Source: CBFDBF01 sp050304615
GTDB lineage: Bacteria; Pseudomonadota; Gammaproteobacteria; Chromatiales; Chromatiaceae
DNA length: 64,000 nucleotides
Assembly: GCA_050304615.1 (NCBI GenBank)
Contig: JBNLDW010000011.1
Span: 124,001 to 188,000, forward strand
Reading direction: 5' to 3'
The notes beneath the pieces are model-generated. The model had not been told where the DNA came from and searched no databases. It worked only from the letters and a program-made list of their open reading frames with translations. The position numbers and the translations under genes were made by a program. Each line of letters begins with the position of its first letter. The first letter of the stretch is position 1. Positions 31,132 to 40,083 of this stretch are shown in pieces.

Positions 31132-32787
31132 TCACCCCTGCAACCAGACCTTTAGCAGGATAAAGATACCGCCCAGACCGAGGAACATCCCGGCGATGGT
31201 GGTAACGTTGGCCGGCAGCAGGATGCTAGGGCCAAGAGTAAGCAACAGAGCGCCTGAAATGAGCATAGCGGCGCCACTGATTACAGCGCTGCTCCGGCGT
31301 TGACCAGCCTGCAACTCGTTACGCAACTGGGCCAATTCGGCAGATTTCCACTCCACCTCCAGGCGCCCCTCGGTCGCATCGCGCAGTGCCTGATGCAGCA
31401 GGATGGGTACATCGGCGGCATACTCTGCAATAGTCGGGAGATTTTTACGCAGCTTGCGGGCGAAGGCCTTGGGGCCAACCTGCTCTTCCATCCAGCGCTC
31501 TAAAAAAGGCTTGGCCGTCGACCAGAGATCCAACTCGGGATAGAGCTGCCGCCCCAGCCCCTCAATATAGAGCAGCGTCTTCTGCAGCAGAATCAACTGC
31601 GGCTGCACCTCCATATCGAAGCGGCGGGCGGTCTGAAACAGGTTGAGCAGAAAGTGGCCGAAGGATATCTCCTGCAGCGGCTTGTTAAATATCGGCTCGC
31701 AGACGGCCCGGATCGCCGACTCAAACTCATCTACTCTAGTGCCGGATGGTACCCACTCTGACTCCAGGTGGAGCTCTGCCACCCTATGATAGTCGCGGTT
31801 AAAAAAGGCCAGTAGGTTCTCCGCCAGATAGCGCTGATCGGCGGTGGTCAGAGAGCCGACGATGCCGAAATCCACGGCGATATAACGGCCACTCGGTTCG
31901 ACAAAGATATTACCGGGATGCATGTCGGCATGGAAAAAATTATCTCGAAACACCTGAGTAAAAAAGATCTCCACACCCTGCTCCCCCAGCTGGCGCATAC
32001 TGATCCCCTGGGACTTGAGGGCGGCGATATCGCTCACCTGGGTACCGTAGATCCGCTCCATAACCAACACATCCTTATGAGTCAGCTCCCAGTAGATCTC
32101 CGGTATGAACAGGAGCTCACTCCCCTCCCAGTTGCGCCGCAGCTGCGCCGCATTGGCCGCCTCCAGCTTTAGATCCAGCTCCTTGAGGATGGTCCTTTCG
32201 TAATCCGCAACCACCTCCAGCGGACGCAGGCGACGACCATCCCTCCAGTAACGGTTGGCCAGTCCGGCAATGATATAGAGCAGTCCAATATCCCGCCTGA
32301 TCACCCCCTCAATTCCGGGGCGCAGCACCTTCACCACCACCTCTTTGCCATTTTTTAGCCTGGCGGCATGGACCTGTGCGATAGAGGCGGAGGCAAGGGG
32401 GGTCTCCTCAAAGTCATCCAACATCTGCTCAATAGGGTGCCCAAAGGAGGCCTCAATCTGCGCCCTGGCCTGCTCTCCGGGGAATGGGGGCACGGCATCC
32501 TGTAGCTTGGCCAGTTCTGCGGCAATATCATCTGGTAGCAGGTCACGCCGGGTGGAGAGGATCTGGCCAAATTTTATAAAGATCGGCCCCAGGTCCTCCA
32601 GCGCAAGCCGGATACGTACCGGGTAGGATGGCAGACGATTGCGTCGCCACCAGTACCAGGGTGATATATAGAGGATAAAACGTAGAGGCCGGAACAGGTG
32701 GGTCGCGAGTATCACCTCATCCAACCCATGCCGCAGGAGGACCCAATTTATGTGCAGCAGCCGTAGCGCCTCAACTGGACGGATCAC
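31132..32787 (-). CDS. ubiB: Ubiquinone biosynthesis kinase-like protein UbiB
   Basis: ABC1/ADCK atypical kinase family, needed for ubiquinone synthesis; 551 residues. The KxGQ motif is in FIKFGQILSTRRDLLP, the Ala-rich loop in ASASIAQVHAARLKNG, HADMHPGNIFV is in the catalytic region and YIAVDFGIVGSL is the metal-binding motif. Two C-terminal transmembrane helices end the protein (AMLISGALLLTLG and GMFLGLGGIFILLKVW). The start is GTG overlapping the stop of the ubiJ-like gene by one base. Confidence 0.96.
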   Translation of the reverse strand: MIRPVEALRLLHINWVLLRHGLDEVILATHLFRPLRFILYISPWYWWRRNRLPSYPVRIRLALEDLGPIFIKFGQILSTRRDLLPDDIAAELAKLQDAVPPFPGEQARAQIEASFGHPIEQMLDDFEETPLASASIAQVHAARLKNGKEVVVKVLRPGIEGVIRRDIGLLYIIAGLANRYWRDGRRLRPLEVVADYERTILKELDLKLEAANAAQLRRNWEGSELLFIPEIYWELTHKDVLVMERIYGTQVSDIAALKSQGISMRQLGEQGVEIFFTQVFRDNFFHADMHPGNIFVEPSGRYIAVDFGIVGSLTTADQRYLAENLLAFFNRDYHRVAELHLESEWVPSGTRVDEFESAIRAVCEPIFNKPLQEISFGHFLLNLFQTARRFDMEVQPQLILLQKTLLYIEGLGRQLYPELDLWSTAKPFLERWMEEQVGPKAFARKLRKNLPTIAEYAADVPILLHQALRDATEGRLEVEWKSAELAQLRNELQAGQRRSSAVISGAAMLISGALLLTLGPSILLPANVTTIAGMFLGLGGIFILLKVWLQG

Positions 32788-33089
32788 TACTTATTATCCC
32801 CCTGTAGTAACTGGTCAATCCGCTGTTCTATGCGCTCCACCTCGTGCTGCAACTCTCCCACCTGTTGAATAAACTGCTGTACCTGCTCTCTACTTGGTAG
32901 CAGATGCATATCCTGCTGCAGACACTCGTATAACTCCTGTTGCAGCGTCTGCTTAACATGTTCGCCCCAACTGGCTCCGGCCCGTACCACCCGAATCAGA
33001 TCGTCGGTGATTATACTACCAGCGTATTGTGGGAGATGACGCCTTAGCGCCTCCTCCAGACCAGAAAGGTTAAACTCGGTGTCACTCAT
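32787..33089 (-). CDS. ubiJ: Short UbiJ-like protein lacking the SCP2 domain
   Basis: Protein of 100 residues in the ubiE-ubiJ-ubiB position. The sequence matches only the C-terminal half of UbiJ: LRRHLPQYAGSIITDDLIRV, an amphipathic stretch with LQQDMHLLPSREQVQQFIQQ, and a terminal coiled coil VERIEQRIDQLL. Full UbiJ is about 200 residues with an N-terminal SCP2 lipid-binding domain, which is missing. The start ATG overlaps the ubiE stop as ATGA, so no coding space for an SCP2 domain exists upstream. If functional, it would act as the assembly or coiled-coil part only. Confidence 0.75.
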   Translation of the reverse strand: MSDTEFNLSGLEEALRRHLPQYAGSIITDDLIRVVRAGASWGEHVKQTLQQELYECLQQDMHLLPSREQVQQFIQQVGELQHEVERIEQRIDQLLQGDNK

Positions 33090-33838
33090 AATTTAAACCC
33101 ACGATGAACCGCAACTACTCCGCCGGTCAGATTGTGGTAATCACACCGCTCAAACCCGGCCTGCTCCATCATCCCCCGCAGGGTCTCCTGATCTGGGTGC
33201 ATACGGATTGACTCTGCCAGATATTGGTAGCTGTCTGCATCATCTGTAACCAATTTGCCCAGTATGGGCAGAACCTTGAAGGAGTATAGGTCATACGCCG
33301 CCTGTAGCGGCTTCCCCTGGGGCTGGGAGAACTCCAGGATCAGGGCACGGCCTCCAGGCTTTAGCACCCGGAACATCTCACTCAACGCCTGCTGCTTATC
33401 GGTGACATTGCGCAGGCCAAAACCGATGGTGACACAGTTGAACCAGTTGTCGGGAAAGGGGATATGCTCTGCATTCACCTGGGCATACCGAATATTACCC
33501 AGTAGCCCTTGATCCACCATCCGGCTACGCCCCTGCGCCAGCATAGAGGTATTGATGTCGGTCATCACGACAACCCCATCCGCCCCCACCAATTCAGCGA
33601 AGCGGGCCGCTAGATCACCGGTGCCTGAGGCCAGATCAAGCACCCTCTGGCCTGGACGGATAGCCGCAAGCTCCACGGCAAAACGCTTCCACAACCGATG
33701 GATGCCAAATGACATCAGATCATTCATCAGGTCATATCTGGTTGCCACCGAATCAAACACCTGCCGTACCCGCCCGGCCTTCTCCTCGACGGCTACCTCT
33801 TCATAACCAAAATGGGTGGTCTCCTTGTCGCTCATCAA
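33086..33838 (-). CDS. ubiE: Ubiquinone/menaquinone methyltransferase UbiE
   Basis: SAM-dependent C-methyltransferase of quinone synthesis, 250 residues. YDLMNDLMSFGIHRLWKR, the SAM loop LDLASGTGDL, IGFGLRNVTDKQQAL and FRVLKPGGRALILEFS are all diagnostic. The start overlaps the DUF971 stop by 4 bases, and the end overlaps the ubiJ-like start by 4 bases. Confidence 0.97.
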   Translation of the reverse strand: MMSDKETTHFGYEEVAVEEKAGRVRQVFDSVATRYDLMNDLMSFGIHRLWKRFAVELAAIRPGQRVLDLASGTGDLAARFAELVGADGVVVMTDINTSMLAQGRSRMVDQGLLGNIRYAQVNAEHIPFPDNWFNCVTIGFGLRNVTDKQQALSEMFRVLKPGGRALILEFSQPQGKPLQAAYDLYSFKVLPILGKLVTDDADSYQYLAESIRMHPDQETLRGMMEQAGFERCDYHNLTGGVVAVHRGFKL

Positions 33839-34200
33839 TTTGCATCCTGCCGCTGGTGACCAGCAGCCTTGAGGCGGGCCAGATAGCCCTGCCAGTTCTT
33901 GTCGTGATCCCGACCAAGTATATAGAGTGTATCCCAGGAGTAGATGCCAGTGTTGTGGCCATCATCAAAATGGAGGCATACCGCATAGTTGCCCACCGGG
34001 GTGATCTGCTCAATGGCCACATCCTCTTTTCCCACCTGCAACACCTCCTGCCCTGGGCCGTGGCCCTGTACTTCGGCCGAGGGGGAGAACACCCGCAGGT
34101 ATTCACACGGCAGATTGAAGCTGGAACCATCGTCAAATGAGATCTCCAACACCCTGGAGTGGCGGTGCAGGTTTAATTCGGTAGGGATTGGTGTTGACAC
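33835..34200 (-). CDS. DUF971 family protein
   Basis: Protein of 121 residues of the DUF971/GBBH-like N-terminal domain: LNLHRHSRVLEISFDDGSSF, LPCEYLRVFSPSAEV, PVGNYAVCLHFDDGHNTGIY and SWDTLYILG. The domain resembles the N-terminal domain of gamma-butyrobetaine hydroxylase and occurs in iron-sulfur carrier contexts. The start is GTG with AGGAG eight bases upstream. It sits between hslU and ubiE, a conserved order. Confidence 0.88.
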   Translation of the reverse strand: MSTPIPTELNLHRHSRVLEISFDDGSSFNLPCEYLRVFSPSAEVQGHGPGQEVLQVGKEDVAIEQITPVGNYAVCLHFDDGHNTGIYSWDTLYILGRDHDKNWQGYLARLKAAGHQRQDAN

Positions 34201-34217
34201 AATAGTGACTCCTGAAA

Positions 34218-35555
34218 TTACAGAATAAACCGGCTAAGGTCGTCGTTAGCGGCCAGTGCGGAGAGGTGTTTGTCCACATACTCCGCGTCTAGGATAACCG
34301 GGCTACCTGACTGCTCTGAGGCCCCAAAGGAGACCTCCTCCAATAGCCGCTCCATTACAGTATGCAGGCGGCGCGCCCCAATATTCTCGGTGCTCTCATT
34401 CACCTGCCAGGCGATCTCGGCAATCCGCCGCAGCCCAGTCTCGGTAAACTCCAGGGTTACCCCCTCGGTCGCCAGCAACGCCTTATACTGGTCGGTTAGG
34501 GAGGCATCCGGTTCGGTCAGGATGCGCACAAAGTCCTCTGTGGTTAGCGCATTCAACTCTACCCTGATAGGTAGCCGCCCCTGTAGCTCCGGGATAAGAT
34601 CGGACGGTTTAGCCAGATGGAAAGCCCCAGAGGCGATAAACAGAATGTGGTCGGTCTTTACCATCCCCTGCCTAGTAGATACGGTACACCCCTCGACCAG
34701 TGGCAGCAGGTCACGCTGCACCCCCTCGCGGGAGACATCCGGCCCGCCGTATTCGGAACGGCTTGCCACCTTGTCCAGCTCATCCAGAAATACGATCCCG
34801 CTCTGCTCCACCATTTCGAGGGCGCGCAGTTTCATATCTTCGTCATTGACCCGCTTAGCCGCCTCTTCATCCTGCAGGATCTTGAGGGCGTCCTTGATCT
34901 TCAGCTTACGGCTGCGGGTACGGTTGCTGCCCATATCCTGAAACAGCCCCTGCAGCTGGCTGGTCATCTCCTCCATGCCGGGAGGCGCCATTATCTCCAC
35001 CCCGATCTGGGCGACCGAGGTCTCGATCTCGATCTCCTTATCATCCATCTCGCCACTTCGTATCCTCTGGCGGAACTTCTCTCTGGTAGACGAACCTCCC
35101 TCTCTCGGGCTGCTATCCTCCTCCCAGCTGGTGGTGGTAGGTTGCGGCAGGAGTACATCCAAGACCCGCTCTTCGGCCGCCTCAGCCGCCTTATCCTGTA
35201 CCTTTATCAGCTCCTGTTCGCGTACCATTTTCATGGCGCAATCTGCAAGATCGCGGACGATCGACTCAACATCGCGTCCGACATAACCAACTTCAGTGAA
35301 CTTTGTCGCCTCCACCTTTATGAACGGGGCGTCGGCCAGCCGGGCCAAACGGCGTGCTATCTCTGTCTTGCCAACCCCAGTAGGGCCGATCATCAGGATG
35401 TTTTTCGGCGTTATCTCATTGCGCAACTCCGGCGCAACCTGGGTGCGACGCCAGCGGTTACGCATGGCAATAGCGACTGCCCGCTTGGCATCATCTTGTC
35501 CGATGATATGCTTATCCAGCTCGCGGACAATCTCTTGTGGGGTAATGTCTGACAT
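34218..35555 (-). CDS. hslU: ATP-dependent protease ATPase subunit HslU
   Basis: AAA+ unfoldase of the HslUV protease, 445 residues. Walker A is GPTGVGKT and Walker B IVFLDELDK. An intermediate domain lies at about 110-240, and the C-terminal sensor segment NIGARRLHTVMERLLEEVSF is followed by the LAANDDLSRFIL tail that docks into HslV. A good AGGAGAG site precedes the ATG. It follows hslV by 36 bases. Confidence 0.97.
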   Translation of the reverse strand: MSDITPQEIVRELDKHIIGQDDAKRAVAIAMRNRWRRTQVAPELRNEITPKNILMIGPTGVGKTEIARRLARLADAPFIKVEATKFTEVGYVGRDVESIVRDLADCAMKMVREQELIKVQDKAAEAAEERVLDVLLPQPTTTSWEEDSSPREGGSSTREKFRQRIRSGEMDDKEIEIETSVAQIGVEIMAPPGMEEMTSQLQGLFQDMGSNRTRSRKLKIKDALKILQDEEAAKRVNDEDMKLRALEMVEQSGIVFLDELDKVASRSEYGGPDVSREGVQRDLLPLVEGCTVSTRQGMVKTDHILFIASGAFHLAKPSDLIPELQGRLPIRVELNALTTEDFVRILTEPDASLTDQYKALLATEGVTLEFTETGLRRIAEIAWQVNESTENIGARRLHTVMERLLEEVSFGASEQSGSPVILDAEYVDKHLSALAANDDLSRFIL

Positions 35556-35591
35556 CTCTCTCCTGCCTGCTCTACTCTGGCCGGGGGCTGA

Positions 35592-36137
35592 TCAGCCTCC
35601 GATCTCCAACTCTTCAATCACCAGATTACGGTTGGTAAAGACGCAAATATCGGCGGCTATACCAAGACTCTGTTCGACAATCTCACGGGCCCCAAGTTCG
35701 GTGCTCTGCAGCAACGCCAGGGCGGCTGCCTGGGCATAGGGCCCACCTGACCCGATGGCCATAAGCCCATGCTCCGGCTCAATGACATCACCGGTACCGG
35801 TAATGATCAGCGAGGCGCTGGCATCGGCCACGCATAATAACGCCTCCAGTCGCCGTAGCATCCGGTCGGTACGCCAATCCTTGGCCAACTCTACGGCCGA
35901 GCGAGTAAGGTGACCGTGATGTTTCTCCAGCTTCGCCTCAAACCGCTCAAACAGGGTGAAGGCATCAGCAGTGGCCCCGGCAAAGCCTGCCAGCACCCGA
36001 TCTTTATACAGACGCCGCACCTTGCGGGCATTGCCCTTCATAACGGTGTTGCCCATGGATACCTGGCCATCGCCGCCAATCACCACCTTGCCGTTACGCT
36101 GTACCGAGAGAATTGTGGTGCCCTTGAGAGGTTTCAT
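35592..36137 (-). CDS. hslV: ATP-dependent protease peptidase subunit HslV
   Basis: Threonine protease of the HslUV complex, 181 residues. The catalytic threonine follows a short propeptide (MKPLKG then TTILSV); IGGDGQVSMGNTVMKGNARK and GFAGATADAFTLFERFE are conserved. In many gammaproteobacteria xerC lies directly upstream; here the nearest upstream sequence is a fragment similar to the xerC end. Confidence 0.96.
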   Translation of the reverse strand: MKPLKGTTILSVQRNGKVVIGGDGQVSMGNTVMKGNARKVRRLYKDRVLAGFAGATADAFTLFERFEAKLEKHHGHLTRSAVELAKDWRTDRMLRRLEALLCVADASASLIITGTGDVIEPEHGLMAIGSGGPYAQAAALALLQSTELGAREIVEQSLGIAADICVFTNRNLVIEELEIGG

Positions 36138-36201
36138 AGCAGTAGTTCCCAGCCTGATAGAACCGCCTATTGTATAAGAGTTGGCCGTGCGATGCTAAGG
36201 G

Positions 36202-36288
36202 CTATCCTGAGACCCCCCTGGTTTTTTTACCTAGGTATATAGCGCCATACACCTGAGCCAGATGCTGGAAATTGAAGCAAGTATAGAT
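36202..36288 (-). pseudogene. Fragment similar to the 3' end of a XerC-type recombinase gene
   Basis: Reading the minus strand gives 28 codons and a stop. The core FNFQHLAQVYGA is preceded by IYT, against IYTHLDFQHLAQVYDA in the intact xerC of this window (40084-41004). Nucleotide identity over about 45 bases is roughly 70 percent by eye. There is no start and no upstream recombinase sequence, so it is a remnant. It lies at the place where xerC would normally precede hslV, and so probably marks one edge of a rearrangement. Confidence 0.55.
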
Positions 36289-36337
36289 CAGGATGAATGG
36301 CCGGGAGGATCTCTTTCTGGTTACAAACGGTCTATTA

Positions 36338-38110
36338 CTACGTCCCCTTTTTGCCCACCTGCGCTATGCCAAGACTGTTTTCGGAGGGATCACCTGGCTT
36401 CGCCGTGATTTCTGGAGCCTTCCGATCCAGCTCTATCATCAGGATGGTAATGTCATCCACGATCTCACTCTGCCCCTTGCGGACTTCGCCAACGATCCGC
36501 TGCAGACGCTCTGTTGGTGTTTTTTCGTCATATTTACAGAGCAGTTTCAGCACCCCCCCTCTCTCCAGGCGTTCGGTAGCACTTATCTTCGCCTCAGTGA
36601 GCCCGTCTGTGAATAGATATAGGGTGTTGCTTTTACCTAGCTTGAACCGAGTGCTGGTGAATTCTATCTGCGGAACGATGCCAAGCGGTGGCGCGGTTGC
36701 TGGGTACTCCCCGGCCAGCATGACGCCATGCATCTTGACGGCAGGCTGATGGCCGGCATTAGACATGACGACCTCCCGGCTCACTGGGTCGAAAATACCG
36801 GCAATCATGGTGACAAACATACCGCGGATGGAGGTTTCTACGATCTCGTTGTTGAGCATGGCAAGCAGTTTAGCGGGATCGTGGATACTTTTACCCAGAC
36901 AGTGAAAAAGGCTACTGGTCTTGGCCATTAGCATGGCCGCATTCATGCCCTTGCCGGCAACATCGGCAATACAGAAGGCGACCTTGCCAGTGCGCAGGGT
37001 GAAAAAATCGTAGAAATCGCCAGAAACCTCCTTGGCGGCGACATTGACGCCTACCAGTCCATACTGGTTGGCCTTTTCACTCGGTAGCAGGCTACGCTGC
37101 ACCTCGCGCGCTAGCCCCAACTCCCGATTAAGGGCGGCCGCCTTGCGGTCGCGCTCATCCAGTGCATGCTCCAGGTGCAAAGTCATCTCCTGGAAGGTCA
37201 GATTATCCTCAGCAAGACGCAAATTGGCCTTGTGAATCAGGTCATCGAAAGACGGCTGTTCGCCCACCTCAATACCGAACGCACTGGCAGCACCGTGGAT
37301 CTGCCCAGAGACATTGTCCAACAGTTTGTCTGCCTGTGCTGTATCAATGCCATGTTCCTCTGCCAACACCTCGCGACAGCGCCGGATTGCCTCACGAGTG
37401 TTTTCGTCGGTAAAGACTGCTGCCATCAAATCAGCACATCGGGCCAGTCTGCAAGTCTTCTTGGCTAGTTCTGGGGCATCCTCAGGCGGCTGATCATGAT
37501 GGTGACCAATGGCTATCCGCAACTCATCTGGCAGTTGCCAATTATTGGCTACAATTTGACCAACTCGATCATGAGTAGTACCAAAAAGTTGCAACTCCAA
37601 CGCACACCGCTCCTTTGGTCCAAGCTGCGCAAGCTGCGGCCATTCACTGATCCTATTCTGGTGGAGATAGAACATCACCAGCAATCCAAAATCCTGTAGC
37701 AGCCCGGTAGTAAAACCGATGTCGCCATCAACACTCACCAGTTCTGCGAGCTGCCTGGCACAGACAGCGCGACGCAGGGAACCCTCCCAGAACTCAACCA
37801 CGGGGAAGGCGGGCAACTGTTCAGGCCCTAACGCCTCTTTCATAGCGATACAGAGCGCCATATTTCGCAGTGCATGCTGTCCGATGATCGTGATGGCGTG
37901 TGCCACCGAGGAGATACCTTCGGCAAAGCCGAAATAGGCCGAGTTGGTGATACGCAGCAATTCCACAGTCAGAACTGGATCTTTGACAACTAGCTGGCTC
38001 AGCAGCTGGGCATCGCAGTTTTTCTGGGTACAGGCATGCATAACCTGTAGCGCCCCCTGAGGAGGGCTTGGAAGCTGGGTTGGCTTAAGTTTATCGATGG
38101 ATATAGTCAT
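36338..38110 (-). CDS. HDOD-domain SpoIIE-type PP2C phosphatase
   Basis: Cytoplasmic signalling protein of 590 residues. An N-terminal HDOD domain (about 10-215: LLRITNSAYFG, IGFTTGLLQDFG, AIGHHHD) is followed by a helical linker/coiled coil (about 295-345) and a C-terminal SpoIIE/RsbU-type PP2C phosphatase domain (about 365-570) with EVSGDFYDFF, IADVAGKGMNAAMLMA, SNAGHQPAV and DGLTEA, the metal-binding acidic residues in place. It is divergent from the sensor kinase gene across a 222-base gap. It has no transmembrane segment and no anti-sigma partner nearby. The target phosphoprotein is unknown. Confidence 0.87.
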   Translation of the reverse strand: MTISIDKLKPTQLPSPPQGALQVMHACTQKNCDAQLLSQLVVKDPVLTVELLRITNSAYFGFAEGISSVAHAITIIGQHALRNMALCIAMKEALGPEQLPAFPVVEFWEGSLRRAVCARQLAELVSVDGDIGFTTGLLQDFGLLVMFYLHQNRISEWPQLAQLGPKERCALELQLFGTTHDRVGQIVANNWQLPDELRIAIGHHHDQPPEDAPELAKKTCRLARCADLMAAVFTDENTREAIRRCREVLAEEHGIDTAQADKLLDNVSGQIHGAASAFGIEVGEQPSFDDLIHKANLRLAEDNLTFQEMTLHLEHALDERDRKAAALNRELGLAREVQRSLLPSEKANQYGLVGVNVAAKEVSGDFYDFFTLRTGKVAFCIADVAGKGMNAAMLMAKTSSLFHCLGKSIHDPAKLLAMLNNEIVETSIRGMFVTMIAGIFDPVSREVVMSNAGHQPAVKMHGVMLAGEYPATAPPLGIVPQIEFTSTRFKLGKSNTLYLFTDGLTEAKISATERLERGGVLKLLCKYDEKTPTERLQRIVGEVRKGQSEIVDDITILMIELDRKAPEITAKPGDPSENSLGIAQVGKKGT

Positions 38111-38198
38111 GATGATCCATATCTAGGCTCTTTCTCCTTATTCGGCAGACATGCCGTTGGCTTTAATCTGAATGAGACATCCGTGATCTGAATCGTCT

Positions 38199-38231
38199 CG
38201 TTCCCACTTACACGCTCCAGCGTAGGGAACG
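38199..38231. repeat. Nested REP-like palindrome
   Basis: CGTTCCC and GGGAACG arms (7 bp, perfect) enclose a smaller palindrome, ACGCT-CC-AGCGT. It resembles the widely seen extragenic element of the type CGTTCCCACGCTCCAGCG with a 5-base insertion in the left arm. It sits in the divergent region between the phosphatase and kinase genes. Confidence 0.45.
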
Positions 38232-38332
38232 TATATATAGGATCATGGGCGCCCCATCTATGTTGGCAGTTTTTCAGACTATACTCTTGATAAACGTGTT
38301 CGCCCCATCCATTAGGTAGCATCGAACAATCC

Positions 38333-39880
38333 GTGAATATATCTAACATCACCAACAGACACAGACGAACAGAAGATCGACTTACTGCAGATCTTTGGTT
38401 CTTCGAAAGCATGGACCAGATAAACCGTGTCATGCAGGGCACGGACAATCTGGAACAGATGATGACCGATGTTCTCGACACCATGCTCTCTATCTTTGAG
38501 TGCGACCGGGCGTTTCTTGCCAACCCCTGCGACCCCGATGCAACGGAATTCACGATTGCGATGGAGCGTACGACACCTCAGTATCCCGGCGCTTGTGCCC
38601 GTGGAATGAATGTACCAATGTCGCCAGCGGTCCGGGGGCTATTTTACGAACTCCTTGAGAACCCAGTCCCAAACGAAATTTATATTGGCAATGGTTTGGA
38701 TCCGGAAGACATCGTCTGGAAAACCTATGAAATAAAATCACAGCTAGCCATCGCCCTCTTTCCCAAGGTTGGTGATGCCTGGGAATGTGGTTTGCATCAG
38801 TGCTCGTATAATAGGGTATGGACTACTGAGGAAAAGAAACTGTTTCTAGAGATCAGCCGTCGTCTGGGAGATATCCTCACCAGCATCATGGCGTACGATG
38901 CCTTGAGAAGGCTTAACGAAGAACTCGAAGAGAGAGTACTAAAACGCACCGTAGAATTGACTCGGGCCAATGATCAGATGCGACGCGAAATCTCTGAGCG
39001 AGAAAAAGCAGAAGCCGAGCGGGATGCAGTTGAAATCCAGCTACGTCAAGCCCAGAAACTAGAGGCGATTGGCCAGCTTGCCGCCGGGATCGCCCATGAG
39101 CTCAATACACCGATACAATTCATCGGCGATAACATGCGCTTTATTCAGCAATCGGTCGAGGGTTACAGACAGGCTTTTACACCGCTTGCAGAGATGTTAG
39201 AAGCTGCCAGAAATGAACAGCTCACCAAAGATCATATCTCAACGGCGGAGAGCGCGATAATAGAGGCTGACCTCGATTACCTTTCCAGCGAAGTCCCAGC
39301 AGCTATCGATCAAACGCTCGATGGCATTAGTCGTATCACCACCATCGTACAAGCAATGAAGGAGTTTTCACATCCCGGGGCAAAAGAGATAACTCTTGCC
39401 GACCTAAACCGCGCCATAAAGAATACAACGACAGTAGCACGCAACGAATGGAAACACGTAGCTGATCTCAAGCTAAATCTTGACCCTCAGCTCCCGCTTG
39501 TACCCTGCCACGTCAACGCCATCAATCAGGCACTGCTCAATCTCATCATAAACGCTTCTCACGCCATCGGAGATGCCCTAGATGCGCAGACTAACGAGAA
39601 GGGGCTGATCACAATTACATCACGCAGTATGGATGGTCAGGTCGAAATTCGTATAACCGACAGCGGTACCGGCATTCCTAATGAAATACATTCGCGCCTG
39701 TTCGATCCGTTCTTTACAACCAAGCAAGTAGGCCGCGGAACAGGCCAGGGTCTTTCAGTTACATACAACTCCATCGTAAAACACCATGGCGGCTCAATAA
39801 CCTTTGATACCGAGATTGATAAAGGAACGACCTTTATCATTCGGCTTCCTATAGAACCACCAACCACGTCCCAGGAATAA
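38333..39880 (+). CDS. Soluble GAF-domain sensor histidine kinase
   Basis: Protein of 515 residues. A GAF-like sensory domain (about 30-190, with MDQINRVMQGTDNLEQMM) is followed by a coiled-coil linker (about 200-245), a HisKA-type helix with GIAHELNTPIQFIGDN and an HATPase domain with NASHAIGDAL, TDSGTGIP and FTTKQVGRGTGQGLS. There is no transmembrane segment, so the signal is cytoplasmic. The start is a GTG with a weak ribosome site; an ATG at 38411 is a possible later start. Base composition looks lower in GC than the flanking genes, hinting at acquisition. No response regulator is adjacent; the divergent HDOD-PP2C protein may be a partner, which is inference. Confidence 0.85.
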   Translation: MNISNITNRHRRTEDRLTADLWFFESMDQINRVMQGTDNLEQMMTDVLDTMLSIFECDRAFLANPCDPDATEFTIAMERTTPQYPGACARGMNVPMSPAVRGLFYELLENPVPNEIYIGNGLDPEDIVWKTYEIKSQLAIALFPKVGDAWECGLHQCSYNRVWTTEEKKLFLEISRRLGDILTSIMAYDALRRLNEELEERVLKRTVELTRANDQMRREISEREKAEAERDAVEIQLRQAQKLEAIGQLAAGIAHELNTPIQFIGDNMRFIQQSVEGYRQAFTPLAEMLEAARNEQLTKDHISTAESAIIEADLDYLSSEVPAAIDQTLDGISRITTIVQAMKEFSHPGAKEITLADLNRAIKNTTTVARNEWKHVADLKLNLDPQLPLVPCHVNAINQALLNLIINASHAIGDALDAQTNEKGLITITSRSMDGQVEIRITDSGTGIPNEIHSRLFDPFFTTKQVGRGTGQGLSVTYNSIVKHHGGSITFDTEIDKGTTFIIRLPIEPPTTSQE

Positions 39881-40083
39881 GCGAATCACAATCAGGGGTC
39901 GCTGATTATAAGTCTCCGTTAAACTGGTGGAGGTTCAGATCAAGCTTCAGCGAAATAGAAGAATGAACCATGGGTGTCCCATCTTTCATCGGATTCAAGA
40001 ATCTAGTGCAACACTGATAAGCCCTCCTTAGAAATTCAGGGAACAGACTACTACATGGTGGCGCCTCAGGTGAAAAGCGGCGG

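Noticed and set aside
34617..35552. Long open frame (311 codons) on the plus strand opposite hslU
   Set aside because: It lies entirely antisense to hslU, has no motif or ribosome site, and reads as a shadow of a GC-rich gene.
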